Shown: one piece after another, positions 22,692-34,800 of the stretch | Numbering within the stretch: position 1 is the first letter of the stretch | How the letters are laid out: each line of letters opens with the position of its first letter | Assembly (NCBI GenBank): GCA_018806915.1 | Contig: JAGKQI010000043.1 | Location: forward strand, 682,001-746,000 | DNA length: 64,000 nt | Source: Phytophthora colocasiae | Lineage: Eukaryota; Oomycota; Peronosporomycetes; Peronosporales; Peronosporaceae | Reading direction: 5' to 3' | Program-made: the position numbers and the translations under genes | The notes under the pieces: generated by a model | Database searches by the model: none | Seen by the model: the letters and a program-made list of their open reading frames with translations, nothing else | What the model was told of the DNA's origin: nothing

Positions 22692-23076
22692 ACTCTGAGA
22701 CTTATTCTGAGAACTCTGGTGAACATCACTGTTCACCAGACGATGTATTTCAGAGATGAGGTGTCTGAGAGACATGTCTTTCGGAAATGTGATTTCGGGG
22801 ATACGTGACTCCCAGGGATGGTGATTGTTATGTGAATTTGTATGGAGATGATTTTGTGGTTGTGTGTGTATGATGGAATTTTACGAAGTGGATTATGATG
22901 ATGCTATGAGAAGAAGATTACTGAACGACATGTGAGGATGTTAAAGGAGAAAGTCGTCGGGGAGCTATATTTGGAATTGTTACTACGCTACGATATGCAG
23001 ACGGCTAAGTTGTTCTGGAAGAAGAAGTGTAGTTCCCCGGAGATGTCGCGAAGAGTACACCGGACTTCTGGCGTAC
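22692..23076. other. Noncoding gap between convergent pol and antisense ORF (element A)
   Basis: 385 bp between two stops facing each other. It contains TCTGGTGAACA (22715), its reverse complement (22730) and further CTGAGA-rich repeats. It probably holds the 3' ends of both transcripts. I see no other gene. Confidence 0.6.
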
Positions 23077-26000
23077 TTACTTCAGAGAGACAGGATTTTC
23101 GGCGCGTTCAGCGGGCGTCAGAGCTTGTTTCCGGAGATCGGATGGCACGAATTCCATCCAGTCCTTGTCGGAAGACGCTGTGGCCCACTGCGTGCGCGCC
23201 GGTTCCGCTGAGTCGATAGCTTCGAGTTGCTTGCGCAAGCTCAGGCACTTGGGACCTCCGATGTCACGTGCACGTGGGTCCTGCCAGATCCATGGGCAAT
23301 ATTTGTCCGGGACCTTCCAGATACCAGGCTCGAACATGAGCGTTTCCGGGAAATCCTTGTGCTTCAGAATCTTGGATACTGCCCCTCGATATTGGCGCAG
23401 TAACGATGCACGTCGGAGCCCACGTTCCTTGTGCTGTTCACCGGACAGCAGGTCCTCGTCGGGATCCATGATCACCCAGTGAGTGCGTTCCCATAGCGCT
23501 TGGGCGTGCTTGCGCATGAGAGACGCGAGTTCTTCGATGTCCGCCTGAACCAAGGGACAGAGGTCTTCACGCCGGTGAAAGTACAGTTCGGTCCGACGGT
23601 TCTGGTACATGACGTCCCAGGGCGCTGGCACTTCATCCAGCAGGGCTTGGTATTTCTTGGAATTCCAACGTTTCTTGAGGCGTGCCAGACTGTGTCTGTG
23701 GGGCTCGAAGTCTGGGAACCCTGGAGTCTGCCCGATGGACGTCTTGGTGTCACTTGTCGGCTGGACCGGAATGCCGTAGTACAACCACGAAGAACAATGT
23801 GTGTCCGGGGCCTCGATCGTCAGTAATTCCTTTGGCGTCAGCGACTTGTACGACTTGGACACCAGACTTGACTTCCGGAGTTTACCAGAAGGTCGCTTGC
23901 CCGAAGAACTCTTAGGCGACTTGGAGTCTTGAGACTTCTTGTCCTTGGAACTCGACTTGGGCGAACCACCGGATTTCTTGCTCTTGGGACTTGACGTGGA
24001 AGTGCCACCGACTGTTGACTGCCTGACTTGGACCTGGATGCCTCGTGTACACTATCCCGCTTGGACTTCTTGGTAGGGATTATCGGACCCGAGTCGTCCG
24101 AGTCGCTGGACTCGTAGTCCCGTGGACGCTTGTTGCCGGCGTGCGAATGATCATCAGACTCATCGTCGTCAGAGTCATCGCTGTTGCCGCTCGACTTCTC
24201 GTCGTCAGACTCGCTGTCGCTGGATGCAGATTCTTGTTCACCAGACTCCTTGAAGTCCGGGTCCTTCTGAGGGTCATCCTCTGTGGACTCAGGCTCACTG
24301 ATGGGATACGGGACGTGAGCGTCCAGTGCCTCCCAGACCGGTGGCTCCACATCGTTCTTCTGAAGCCGGCGCAGTTCCTCCTCAGCCATCTTGTAATACG
24401 TCTCTGGGACGTACGAAGTCCACGGGGTCTGATTCAGCTTGCGCCAGTACATCATGCTCACTAGCATTTTTACCAAGGGGCGCCCCGTGAACAGACTGTG
24501 GGCGGGCTTGTCCGTGCGCAGCCACTTCATCGCTGTCTCGTAAGAAATGCCGGCGAGCAGAGCCAAGCGCAAGTCCGGACGAACTTCTTCCCAGACGACT
24601 CCAGGTGGTAATGTGGTGTGAACCACGTCCTTGGACACCGGAGACTTGGCGTTCGCCGGACGCACCGAATCGATACCAGGCGTGTAATTCTTGGGGCGAT
24701 CCTGAGGAACACGAACCCGATGTTTCCCAGACGGCCGGTTGGGCTTGAGTGGTGGAGATCCGGAAGATTTGGGTGACCTGGTGGGCGACCCAGACTTGTT
24801 CACCGGGCGAGTGCCTGATTTTTCGGGGCCACCCGCATGTTCACCGGAGACCTTCACACCACTGCCAGCACCCGTCAGATCCAGCACTTTGGTCGATTTC
24901 TTGGCCTCCGCAGCTTGATCGAAGCGAATTCTCGCCAGACGCTTGGAGAAGTCAGGAATTTCCGCCTTACGCTGATCCATTGCCGTCACATTGATGATAG
25001 TGTCCCAGTCTCCAGGCGGCGCCTTGCCCTCTTGGAAGTTCACCAGAAGCTCCCGAAGACGCACCCAATTGCCGTTCAACTCCCCGTGTTCAAACAGGTA
25101 CTCCAGAAAACCCCAGGAGTCTGTGGCCGTGGTCGTGGGGCGAGCCTTCAGCAACCGGACTTCCGTTTGAGAGTCCGCCAGGCGTTCCTCTAAGGCCGCT
25201 TTCTCGGACTCCAGAGCATCTATCTGGTCCTGATAATGGGCCGCGAGACTCTTGGACTCTGCATTCAGACGATCTTCGACCTCACCAGCAGTACGTCGGG
25301 CGTCCAGCACTTCATGGCGCCAATACTGGCAGTTGAAAACCCACTGACGCTTGAGATCTTCGGACTCGTTCTGGATAGCGGCCGTGTCCACCAGAGATGT
25401 GTTGCCCTGGGACTCAACTTGAAGTCGAAGCCGACGGTGAGCGCCGGCCATCTGCTTCAGATAGCCGGATGTCTTGTACACCCGCTCAGCGAGACGCTGA
25501 TGAAGGAGGTGCAGGAGGATTGACGCCAACTCCCGATGGACATCGACGGACCCCATGTGCGCTTCGAGGTTCTGGCGGTCACGGCTATCCACGTGAGGAA
25601 CGAGCATCTGACTTTCAGTGAAGTCAGGGATAACACGCTCAAGCTCCGAGATGTCCGCCGACGTGAACTCTTCAAGGCCCACCAGAACACCAGGTCCGCC
25701 ATAGATGTTCGCGATGTGGTTGCCCACACGGAAGTCCTCGGCGAGCGCCGGAACACCAACCAGGAATGGCTGTCCGTCAGGCGTTGGCTCAGGGTCCACC
25801 CAGTTGGAAGGGGCGTCAGCAGTCATGTCGCCCAATAGTTGTTGCCCAGGCGCAAACAGGCTATCCACCTCAGTGGTGGAAAGGATGTGCGGCCCTCTAG
25901 GGAATGGAGTTGAGACGCTGGAAGAAGGATTCGTGGAGGCAGAAGCCGTAGACGTGGCAGGCACGATCGTGCTATTATCGCTGTCAGCAGCATCAACGCC

Positions 26001-26162
26001 CTGCTTCGGAGCGGCGGACGCGCTCGACTGTGAGGCTGGGGCGCTTGAGCTGCCACCAGGTGATGCGGAAGTACCGTCACCACCACCTCGCGATGCTACA
26101 GATGCCGAAGCAGGCCCAGTGCCCGAGGCGTCGCCAATGGTAGAAGCCGATGGGGAACTCAT
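23077..26162 (-). pseudogene. Element A antisense accessory ORF (aORF), one frameshift
   Basis: A gene of about 1,030 codons opposite to gag-pol, starting with ATG at 26162. In order: a Ser/Ala/Thr-rich N terminus; a block with LSTTEVDSLF that is also in element B; a charged helical region, probably coiled coil, about residues 230-350; a KVLDLT motif; a Ser/Pro/Lys region; a conserved block about residues 515-625 (EVRPDLRLALLAGI, TPWTSYVPETYYKMAEEE) shared with the satellite array; acidic Ser/Asp runs; and a Lys/Ser-rich linker. A one-base change near 24010-24030 moves the rest into another frame, which runs to 23077 (SYKSLTPKELL, REDLCPLVQADI, HAQALWERTHW). There is no signal peptide, membrane segment or zinc finger, so it is not envelope-like. 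The acidic and Lys/Ser tracts suggest a nuclear, DNA- or chromatin-associated role. Function unknown. Confidence 0.85.
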
Positions 26163-26407
26163 GGCTGCAGGATCTTCTTCTGACTTGTGTGTCAGAAAGG
26201 AAATCGGGATGTGGCCGTTTATGGGATACGACAGTTGGTTATTTCTGAGTCTGATGGAATCCAGACTGAGCGACAGGACACCAGAGATTATGAAATCTCG
26301 GAAGTTTTGAGAGCGTCACAGCTACACTATGTTCACGGGACCTCTGATGTACTGTCCTGGCCATGATGCTCAGTTTGGAGAAAGTTCCGCACTGACGAAT
26401 TATGACC
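26163..26407 (-). promoter_or_regulatory. Leader of the element A antisense ORF
   Basis: The sequence between the antisense ATG and the 3' LTR is partly conserved with the corresponding part of element B (28980-29207), for example CAGTGCGGAACTTTCTCCAA and CATGGCCAGG. This suggests a 5' untranslated region or promoter conserved between families. Transcription would have to start here or in the 3' LTR reading inward. Confidence 0.45.
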
Positions 26408-26419
26408 AGGAGGGGCGGT
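26408..26419 (+). other. Element A polypurine tract
   Basis: AGGAGGGGCGGT directly precedes the 3' LTR and would prime plus-strand DNA. Element B has the same tract next to its 3' LTR. Confidence 0.85.
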
Positions 26420-28376
26420 TGACACGTTGCTAATTACGATTTTTGAGTGGATATGGACGTTTCGCTGTGATGTGATTGGACATATAATGGATTGTGGGAG
26501 AAAGGGAAATGTGGGACGAGGTTATGTCCCGTGCGACAATAATGGATCTGTGGAAGACAACCGCTATATATATTAACCTTCACCTGTACTCGCAAAGGGG
26601 CCCAAGAGATCAGAAGTGTTCCTCGGAAAAGTGCACAAACTCCGAGAGACAATAACACTCAGTCTGATCACCGGACTTTCCCGACGATGAGTGCCTAAAG
26701 GTTGGCAGAAAGTCTCTCAGAAGAATGTATCTCTGAGAGACCTCATCCCGTTGCCGTCCTGTGTGACGATGATGGTTCAAGGAATACAGTTATACCCACA
26801 AGATACCAAGTATCGCGCACCGGACGTAGCGCACCCCGCGCATATCCCGATTGGACTTCGTGCGTTGTAGCATACGTGCTCCGCACCCTAAAAACATTCA
26901 TGGATTTCTGGTATCACGCATGGAAACTCTGATATCACACCATGAAGTCTGACGTACAGAAGTCTGACGTACAGAAGTCTGACGTACATGAGTCCGACGT
27001 ACATGAAGTCCGACGTACATGAAGTCCGACGTACATGAGTCTGACGTACATGATTCTGGTGAACAAGTCTGATGTGTCCGGCTTATATAAGCAATATTCC
27101 AGACATCACTAGTTTCCGATGAACAGACTCTGACGTACAAGACTCTGATGATCAGACCCAAGTGTCACGACTCTGGTATTACGACTCTGATGTACATGAT
27201 TCCGGAGTACATGGTTCCGATGAACATGTCTCCGATGCACATGATTCCAGACCCTGATGAACAAGATACCAGACTCTGACACTCTGAAGTCCACCCCATA
27301 CTGAAACCAAGTGTACCCAACACGACCTCACGCAATCAAGTGAAACGCAACCTGCTCATCCCTGTAATGACATCATTAAGTGTCGACTCGACAAGATCTG
27401 CAGCATCGACTACCATAGTGAACCCAAGTGAAAGTTCCTGAGTTATACTGAGACCAAGTGTATATGAGAATATGGAAGACAGAAGACAGAAGAGAGAGAG
27501 AGAGATACGAGATAGATAGCCAGAGATCAATTTGCCTCGTTGTAAAGAGTTCAATTTTCCCTGTTGTAACGAGTTCGATTTGCTTTGTTATAACGAGGTC
27601 GTCTGCCTGCTGCTTCCCGTAAGTACTAGGCCACGACAAAGCTTTGAGTCGTGTGATCTCTCACCTATCAAGCCCCTTTAGGTGGAGATCAGCGTAACGT
27701 AGAGACCTGAGAGGACCCACCTATTCCATTTACTAGTTGGGTCGTTTGTCTTGTCTCTAGCGGTAGCCCATTTCATATTGTACGTTTGGACAGGTTTTGG
27801 GAGCTAGACAGTCGCTCTCAAGACGCTCGGTAGACTGTTATATAACTGATAGTGTATTGGTTTATTTTCCCTCTATATATTAGAGGGTGGTGCGCGAAAG
27901 TTACGGGAATACCAGACAGACCAGGTGTCTGGTGAACATTTCCCTAGTTGACCTGGAGAACTAGCCCACTGTTCAAAGGCCAGGAAAGAATAAGAGCAGC
28001 TACATATTTGTATATCGGAACTCTATATTGCGGTTATCTCGGAAGTCTAGTGACAGGACTTCCCATTGTATTAATTTCTCTTTTGCTTTCAGAAATCTCT
28101 GGTATACACAAGTGTTCACCGGAAAACGTTCGACTCTCAAGCGCTCCTGTGAGGACCAGAAGGACATCCGACGGTCTACGCAAGGAACCCTCACTCTCAG
28201 CAACACTCTCACGACCCCGGCGAGGGTCTCATTACCAAGACAACGAACCTACGAGGACAGCACAAGGTAACACACGCCCACCTTGTTGTGCGACTCTGGT
28301 ATCATTACCGGTAGTCACACTTCCAGGTTCACTGTACGCCCCTGCACCGCGGTAAAAGTTGCACCGACTTCGCGAC
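26420..28376 (+). repeat. Element A 3' LTR
   Basis: 1957 bp, over 99 percent identical to the 5' LTR. It carries the same motif array (26945-27066) and TATATAA box (27084-27090). At least six of the differences from the 5' LTR fall between about 27860 and 27990. Confidence 0.95.
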
Positions 28377-28380
28377 ATCA
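28377..28380. other. Target-site duplication of element A, right copy (TCAC)
   Basis: Partner of 10691-10694, directly after the GCGACA end of the A 3' LTR. Confidence 0.9.
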
Positions 28381-28966
28381 CTTGGTTTCAGTATGGTCTT
28401 GAATCTTCGGTGGTTTCAGAGTCTGGTATCCTGGTTTTCAGAGTCTGATATCACTTGGTTTTTCAGAGTCTTGGTCACTCAGAGTTAGAGATACCAGAGT
28501 CTTGAATACGAAACCAGAATACGGAGCACTAATGCTTCAACGTACATGAAGATCTTGAGGGTTGCGCGGGTGCGCGGCGTCCGGCGCGCGATACTTGGTC
28601 TCTGCGGGTATATATTGTGAATCCTTGAACCATCCATCGTCGCGCTGGACGGTAACGGGATGAGGTCTCTCAGAGATACGTTCTTCTGAGAGACTTTCCG
28701 CCAGAACTTAGGCACTCATCGTCGGGGAAAGTCCGGTGACCAGACGGAGTGTAGTCGACCTTCAGAGTTGTGCACACTCTGAAGTACACTTCTGGTCCTT
28801 TGGGCCCCTTTACAGTCAGGCGAAGGTTTATCCACAATCTTCCACAGATGTCGCACGGGTGCGGCCGCGTCCCAAAGTCCCTTTCGCTTATAACCCATAG
28901 TATAACCAATCACATCGTAACGTAATATCCACCTGTCGCTCGAAAATCGGAATTAACATCATGTCA
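28377..28966 (-). repeat. Element B 3' LTR, right (5'-terminal) portion
   Basis: Includes the TCAC duplication and continues the LTR interrupted at 10694. It ends (as LTR start) with the inverse of TGACATGATG. It matches 37311-37889 apart from a 10-bp indel near 28857. At 28381-28500 it holds a degenerate repeat of CAGAGTCTGGTATC-like and TTTTCAGAGTCTG-like words, the B counterpart of the A motif array. Confidence 0.93.
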
Positions 28967-28978
28967 ACCGCCCCTCCT
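28967..28978 (-). other. Element B polypurine tract
   Basis: On the minus strand AGGAGGGGCGGT adjoins the 3' LTR start, identical to the element A tract. Confidence 0.85.
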
Positions 28979-29207
28979 GGTCACGATCCATCAGTGCGGA
29001 ACTTTCTCCAAGCTGTGTATCATGGCCAGGCCTATCAAACATTCTGATAGACGGTTTTCAGAGCGTAGCGTAGCTGCAACTCTTTGCCAGTTACCTGATT
29101 TTCAGAGTCTCTGGTGTCCTGTCGCACAATCTGATTCTCTCAGACTCAGAAACTTGAATTTGACTTGCCTAACAGGCGATCATTTTCAAAACTCCGTCCT
29201 TTCGCTC

Positions 29208-29670
29208 ATGACTGAGGAAACGAACGCTTCTCTGAGTTTGAACGCCCCACCGAGTGGGGCGGCAGGCGTCGCCACAGGCACTTGTCCTGCTTCGGCAACT
29301 GCCAATATATCGCAGGGTGGAGATGTTGGTTCAGCCACATCGCCAGGTGGCAGCCCTAGCGCCCCAGCCCATGCATCCAAACCTACCGACTCACAGGTCG
29401 ATGGTCCGACTGAGGACCTCCCTGGTGATGACATGAACTCGACCGGTGTTGGTGATCTCTCGCCACCAGTGGCTTCACGTGGGGAATCTCACTCTGAATT
29501 CTCTGAGGGAACTCCTGGTGTCTTCAGACCGCGAGACTTTGGTGCCCCACGGCTTTTGTCTACGGAAGAGGTCGATCGGCTGTTTCGTCAGGGTCTGGTG
29601 ACAACCACAGGGGATCAAGTCACGGCGTTGGGGGACTCTGATGTTCCCCAGAACTATATCGCTCCCAGCG
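29208..29670 (+). pseudogene. Element B antisense accessory ORF, 5' fragment
   Basis: Starts with ATG at 29208, reading MTEETNASLS. It resembles the start of the element A antisense protein: Ser/Ala/Pro-rich sequence, then RLLSTEEVDRLF against ILSTTEVDSLF. At about 29670 it runs into pol in reverse orientation, so only about 154 codons are native. The open frame to 29750 reads antisense pol. An upstream in-frame ATG at 29022 lies in the conserved leader and is less likely. Confidence 0.75.
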
Positions 29671-31878
29671 TGATACACAAGAGGGGCGTTCTTCAGACCA
29701 AACGGCATCCTTACCCACTGAAAATGTCCAAACGGGCAAATGAAAGCTGATATCAGTCGTGCGCGCTCCGTCATCCTGATCGCCCAGAAACCACTAGCCA
29801 TATCCAGGCTCATGAACCACATGGCAGCCTCAAAACCAATTAAGAGATCGTCAATAAGAGGTAGAGGGTAACGCGACAGTTGAATGAAGCCATTCACGAT
29901 GCGATAGTCGATGCACATCCGTATGTCAACACCATTCTTCTTGAGAACGATCACAATAGGAGATGCCCACGGGGAGTTAGAGTACTCGATCAAACCAGTT
30001 TCCAGGAGTTTCTTTAGAAGCTCGTATACCTTCAGCATGAGATGAGGGGCGACGGATCTCGGACGTTGAGCTACCGGCTTGGCATCTCCCACATCCAGAT
30101 CAGAGACCACGCCCCTTGCCGGTGCGGGTGCTGCATTGCCATCTCCCAGGAATATTTTCCTGTGATACCTCAGAATATCGCGCAGTTTCTTCTCCATTTC
30201 TGGGGTCGTCTTTCCTGGTTCTCCAACATCAGCGCTGTCGATATCACACTCTGGTGTCAACTCTTCCAGCTCAGGCAACATGACCAGTTGGTCACGTAAT
30301 TGAGCGAGGAGTTCCGTGCCTTCTCGCATATACACACCTGGCTCCAAGTCCAATTCTTCATTCGAAACCTTCATGCACCGCTCATATTCCACTCGTAATT
30401 TTTCCACAGGCGTTCCAGGCATCCCCTGAATGGGAATATCCCAGGATTCATCCATTAGGTCGAAATCATCCGCGGGTAACTCAGGGGTCTGAGAGTCACC
30501 TAAGAGACACTCCGGCTTTGAGTTAAGGACGTCACCGGCAATAACAACAGACGAGTCACCAGGGTCTGTATGTGGAATACTTTCAGAGGATGTTTCCAAA
30601 TCTCTGGTATCTGTACTGATGTCCGCACTTCCCGTTGACTCACCGGAGCAACCATCTTCCGTCTGGGTGAATGCATCCAGGGCGAAGCGTACTCGTTTCA
30701 CAGTCGGTGGTGACTCTGGTTTCACGAACTGCACTCGAGCGTTGTCAAACCTTGGACGTTGCAGTATTTCAGTCGGCCACGGGTAGTCCGGCCGATCTAC
30801 ACACGGGGGCTGCGGCATCAGAGCCTCCAACTCCGCCTCTCTCTTCATACGTTTCTTAGTCTCTGGTGACGGGTGCTTTCCAGAATCAGAACCTCCCAAT
30901 CACGATAGGCAGCGGAACCTGGACGCACGAAACGTCCATGCCTTGGGAAGAAACCATATTCCACGATCCTCGCGACATCAGAAAGTTCATTGACCCACGT
31001 GTTTTTATCAGAGATGTTTACCACGCGAACAGCCACAGGCCAAGATCGGGCCGCATAGATCAGCTGGGTAACCCAGCGGTCACCGCGTCCGGCCCACACG
31101 ACTTCCCTTTGGGGGTTCGTTGGCCCGTAGTCAATTCGGACAACAAATTCTTCGCCTGGACTCAGAAGAACAGCCTCACATGGTCTAACCGACCTGTTAC
31201 GACCAATGTGATCACCAGGTTCCCAATTACACATCATCACCACTACCTCGTCTGGTAACGATACCAGACCTTCACGAGCACTAATTCTCACTCCGGCAGC
31301 AAACATAAAACCCATTCCCAGAAGCACGTCAATTCCTTCACCGATATTCGCGACCCAAACATCCACAATATATACCACTCTTGGCCCAAGTGTCAACTTG
31401 ATCTCAGCGCTGGCACCGATATAGGTTGGAACACCACCCATCCCCGACACTTTGGTCTGCTTGTGTGACTTGAGTCTGAGTCCGAGCTACGCGCAAAGTC
31501 GTAACTCAGAATATTTATGGTCGCACCAGTGTCCAGAAGAATCTTGGTTCGATGGTCATTCACAGCACCATACACCATCACCACATCCCTCTTTGAACGG
31601 TCAGGATAGTTGTCTTCCCACCAGCCATAACACTCGCCATCCTTCAACCTGAACGACACTGAGTCGTCTGGTGTCGGATCGGTGTCGTCGGCGATCTCAG
31701 GTAACTCGTTCCCTGAGTTTCCAGAAGGTATGGTCGATTCTTGGGCAAAAGTAGCCATGCATTGTTGAGTGTTATCGTGAATCTTTCTCAGCTCTGGTCC
31801 TACACACACTAGAACACACAACTCTGGGGTAACGCCATGCCCGGCGCGTTTCGGATCCCCATCCGACGGGCACATTAG
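29671..31878 (-). pseudogene. pol: Element B pol fragment: protease and N-terminal half of RT
   Basis: Begins in the -1 frame at the frameshift site. The protease LLDTGATINILSYDFA is present, then a one-base loss near 31485 shifts the frame. A second shift occurs near 30880. RT is recognisable through SPWASPIVIVLKKNGVDIR, SLDMASGFW and MPFGLKNAPLVY. It stops before the YIDD motif because the sequence is joined to the antisense ORF at about 29670. Relative to element A, about 6.5 kb is deleted (rest of RT, both RNase H domains, integrase, chromodomain and most of the antisense ORF). Confidence 0.88.
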
Positions 31879-31884
31879 TTTAAC
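31839..31884 (-). promoter_or_regulatory. Predicted -1 frameshift signal between gag and pol (element B)
   Basis: On the minus strand GTTAAAC (31884-31878) is followed by the gag stop TAA. After a 6-base spacer comes the 33-base GCCCG-TCGGAT-GGGG-ATCCGA...CGGGC stem region at 31871-31839, identical to element A although the flanking codons differ. Confidence 0.8.
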
Positions 31885-34800
31885 GGCTTCCCAGAGTCTG
31901 CCTCATCACTCAGGAGTTTCTCCCGTAGGTAGTTCGGCATGTCCTTGAGTGCACCTTGTCGAGCGAGTTGCTTGAGTGCTTCCAGAGTTTTCAGATCTTC
32001 ACAGGGTTTTCCAGGGTGTACTCTTCCACATACTTCACAGGGTGGCATCCGACACATTCGACTCGGGTGTCCCTTTTCCTGACATCGGTCACACGTGACG
32101 TCTCTCCAGCAGTCTTCTTCTGAGTGTCCTGAGCGTTGACATTTTTCACAGAACTTGTTCCAGTAGCCACCATTCTCATGACGCCTTTGGTGGAACCCCT
32201 GACCTGACGATCCACGGGGACTGGGGCGGCGGACGCCATCCCATGTTATCCATCACTCGATATACCTCATTCGTCAGAGTCTGCGTCCAATCTGCACTTG
32301 GTGGAGCCTTTGAATTGTTCGAAGATGCCTGCGCAGTACTTTCATCACGGGTAGACTCTGAAGTCGCACTTGGAGTTCTGGAATCACCCGTCTGATCTCT
32401 GGTATCCTGATTGGATTTCAGAGATTCCTTATGATTTTCTGAGTTTTCAGAGTCATAGTCTTCAGAATCCACATCTCTTGCGACATAAGTCCGATGCACA
32501 CGCTTGGGCTTGAACTGCCCTCGCGGAATATTGTCAGCCCGGAAGTCTCGAGACTTGGCAGGGGTCATTTCTTGGTCACCAGTTCGCCACACATCTTCAT
32601 CTTGCTGCAACGCATATTCCAAGTCTGAAATTCTTCGAAATCTCTGACCTTGCAGCGACGTTTTCAGGCGTGCATCCTTAAGCTTCGTGATGAATCGCAG
32701 TACATGCTTCTCAAGACGCTTGGACGACTTCCGGAAATCGATGTCAGCTTTTCCAGCGGCAGAATTAAGTCGGTAGAAAAATTCAAGCGGAGTCTCAGAG
32801 TCTTTCATAGCCATAGTGAAGTATCTCTCAGAATACGATGACCGAGCTTTGCAATAACGTTTCTTGAACTCTGAAGATAGCTCTTTCCAGTCACGGGACA
32901 CACTTTTGGGAAGCTGGTTAAACCAGTCTCGCGCAGACACAGGGAGTTTCAACTTAAGTTCCTGGATGCGCGTCTTAGTCGACCAACCTCCTTGAGAAGC
33001 CATATTCGTAAACCGCTCCCACCAGTGGACACGTTCCTGAGGGTAGCTCTGGGGTCGAACTCCCCAAGGTTGTTCGAGTTCATGAACGGCCTTAGCGTCA
33101 GAAGTGTGGTTCCGGCTTGTGCTTGAGTTGCTGCCGTCAGATTCACCACTTCACCTGGCTCTGAGTTCTCTGATGACGAGCTCGCAGAGTCTGAACTTGA
33201 ATCGTCAGAGTCTCCACCGGAGTCTGGTGCTCTATCATGACGCTTCGCTCTGCGGGACGCTCTTCGATCTCCATTAGACCGCCTAGCTTCAGTTCTCTGC
33301 GGCGGATCTCGCCTCGGAGTAGGCGCACGTCTAGTATCACCCTTGGTCTCCGTCACCGAAGTCGCTTGAGTCACCTGGGTGGCCGTAGCAGTAGTAGCGC
33401 CGCCATTCCTCTCGGCCTTCACTCGCTTCGTCCCCGCGCTTCGCGCAGGGATGCCTTGCTGGAAGGTTGCAACCTCTCGAGATTCCGTCTTGAGAGCCGG
33501 TGAATGTGACATGGGTTCAACCCCAACCCTTCTTGCGTCACTTCTGATTTCCGACCCTGATACTGGATACATAATTGCAACTTCAGGGTTGCCGGTATGT
33601 AACACTTGGTTCGAAGTTGCTGAATCAGGGTGACCGACCTTTCGCGCTTCTTGAACTTGGGATAATGTCGCTCGAAGGTTTCTTAACTGACCGGCTTGGA
33701 ACCGTTGCATGTTCTGAGAACTTTCTTTCTCCCTGTCGCGTTCCGCTTCCATGTCTTTCATTCGCTGCTGTAGAGCTTCCATTTGAGAAATCCAGTCCCG
33801 TTTCATCTCGTCAGTCACACGCGCACGTTCGGCTTCAGTCTCAGCCTCTCTCTGTCGCCAGCGTTCAGCAAACACTGATTCCAGACGTTGGTTTTCAGAG
33901 TTCTGGAGCTCCGTTTTCAGAGTTTCCAACTCAGCCGCGCTGCGATTCCTGAGCTTGTTTTCAGAAACCAGACTTCTACGTTCTTCAGCATCGTCGGCGC
34001 GTCTCTCAGCCTCCAGCCTTGCGCTTTCCGACTTCAACAAGCGCTCGGTGAGCGTCTGAATTTCGCGCCTTGCCTCCAAGTCACGTTGCTCTCGACGACG
34101 ATCACGTTTCATGGTCTCCAAGCGTTCTCGGGCCAAGAATTCCATCTGCGCTTGCTCCATCCGGCTTTGCCACTCCTGCTGTTGCCTCATGACGTTCAAC
34201 TCGATCTGGGCAGGCCCTGATCTCTGAGAGCTTCGAGCTTCAGACTTCGTACGACTCGACGCAATGGAACTCAAGCGTCGGGACGGTGGTCTCGGAAGGT
34301 CTTCACTCTTCACACTTTGGCGGTGGCTCTGGTGACTTTCGCTTCGGGTGGAGGCAGATACAGGCGGAATCTCCGGAGACAATTGTTTGAAATCCCGTGA
34401 AGAACTTCCGACAGACACCTGGTTTCCAGACTCCGCGCCCGGCACTTCTGGTCTCTCTTCCGGCATGTCGACATCTTCGGACTCTGGTTTCACTGGCAAC
34501 AGCGTTCGCGTCACTTGGATCCCCATACCTTCAGAGACTGTTCCTCCTACATCAGCACCTTGAGCGATTAACGCCAGACTTCCCGTGGGCGGCGGCATAT
34601 GTGATGCCGCCCCTCGACTCATGGACATCAAGGACGAGTCCGTAGAGCTTCCTCGTGAAGTCTGGAAACCCGACGACTGGTCGTCTGAGGTCCCAATGAC
34701 ACTGGGAACTGGCACGTCCGACCTCCGAGTCTGAGAAGTGTTGTGATCTTCAGACATTGGAGTTTCAGATTCCGGTCGCGTGTTGTCAGAGTGACTCTCA

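Larger units (their letters stand above)
10695..28376 (+). mobile_element. Element A: 17.7-kb Ty3/Gypsy LTR retrotransposon with chromodomain, second RNase H and antisense accessory ORF
   Basis: A complete element with LTRs of 1960 and 1957 bp ending TG...CA, a primer site, gag, PR-RT, a degenerate RNase H, a second RNase H, integrase with chromodomain, a convergent minus-strand ORF, a polypurine tract and a 4-bp target duplication. It is long for a Gypsy element because of the long LTRs, an extended Gag N terminus and the extra 3.1-kb antisense gene. Several frameshifts break gag, pol and the antisense ORF, so this copy is probably not autonomous despite near-identical LTRs. Confidence 0.95.

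Noticed and set aside
23077..26162. Antisense accessory ORF as an envelope-like gene
   Set aside because: There is no signal peptide, no hydrophobic membrane segment and no Cys pattern; the composition is acidic, Ser-rich and coiled coil.
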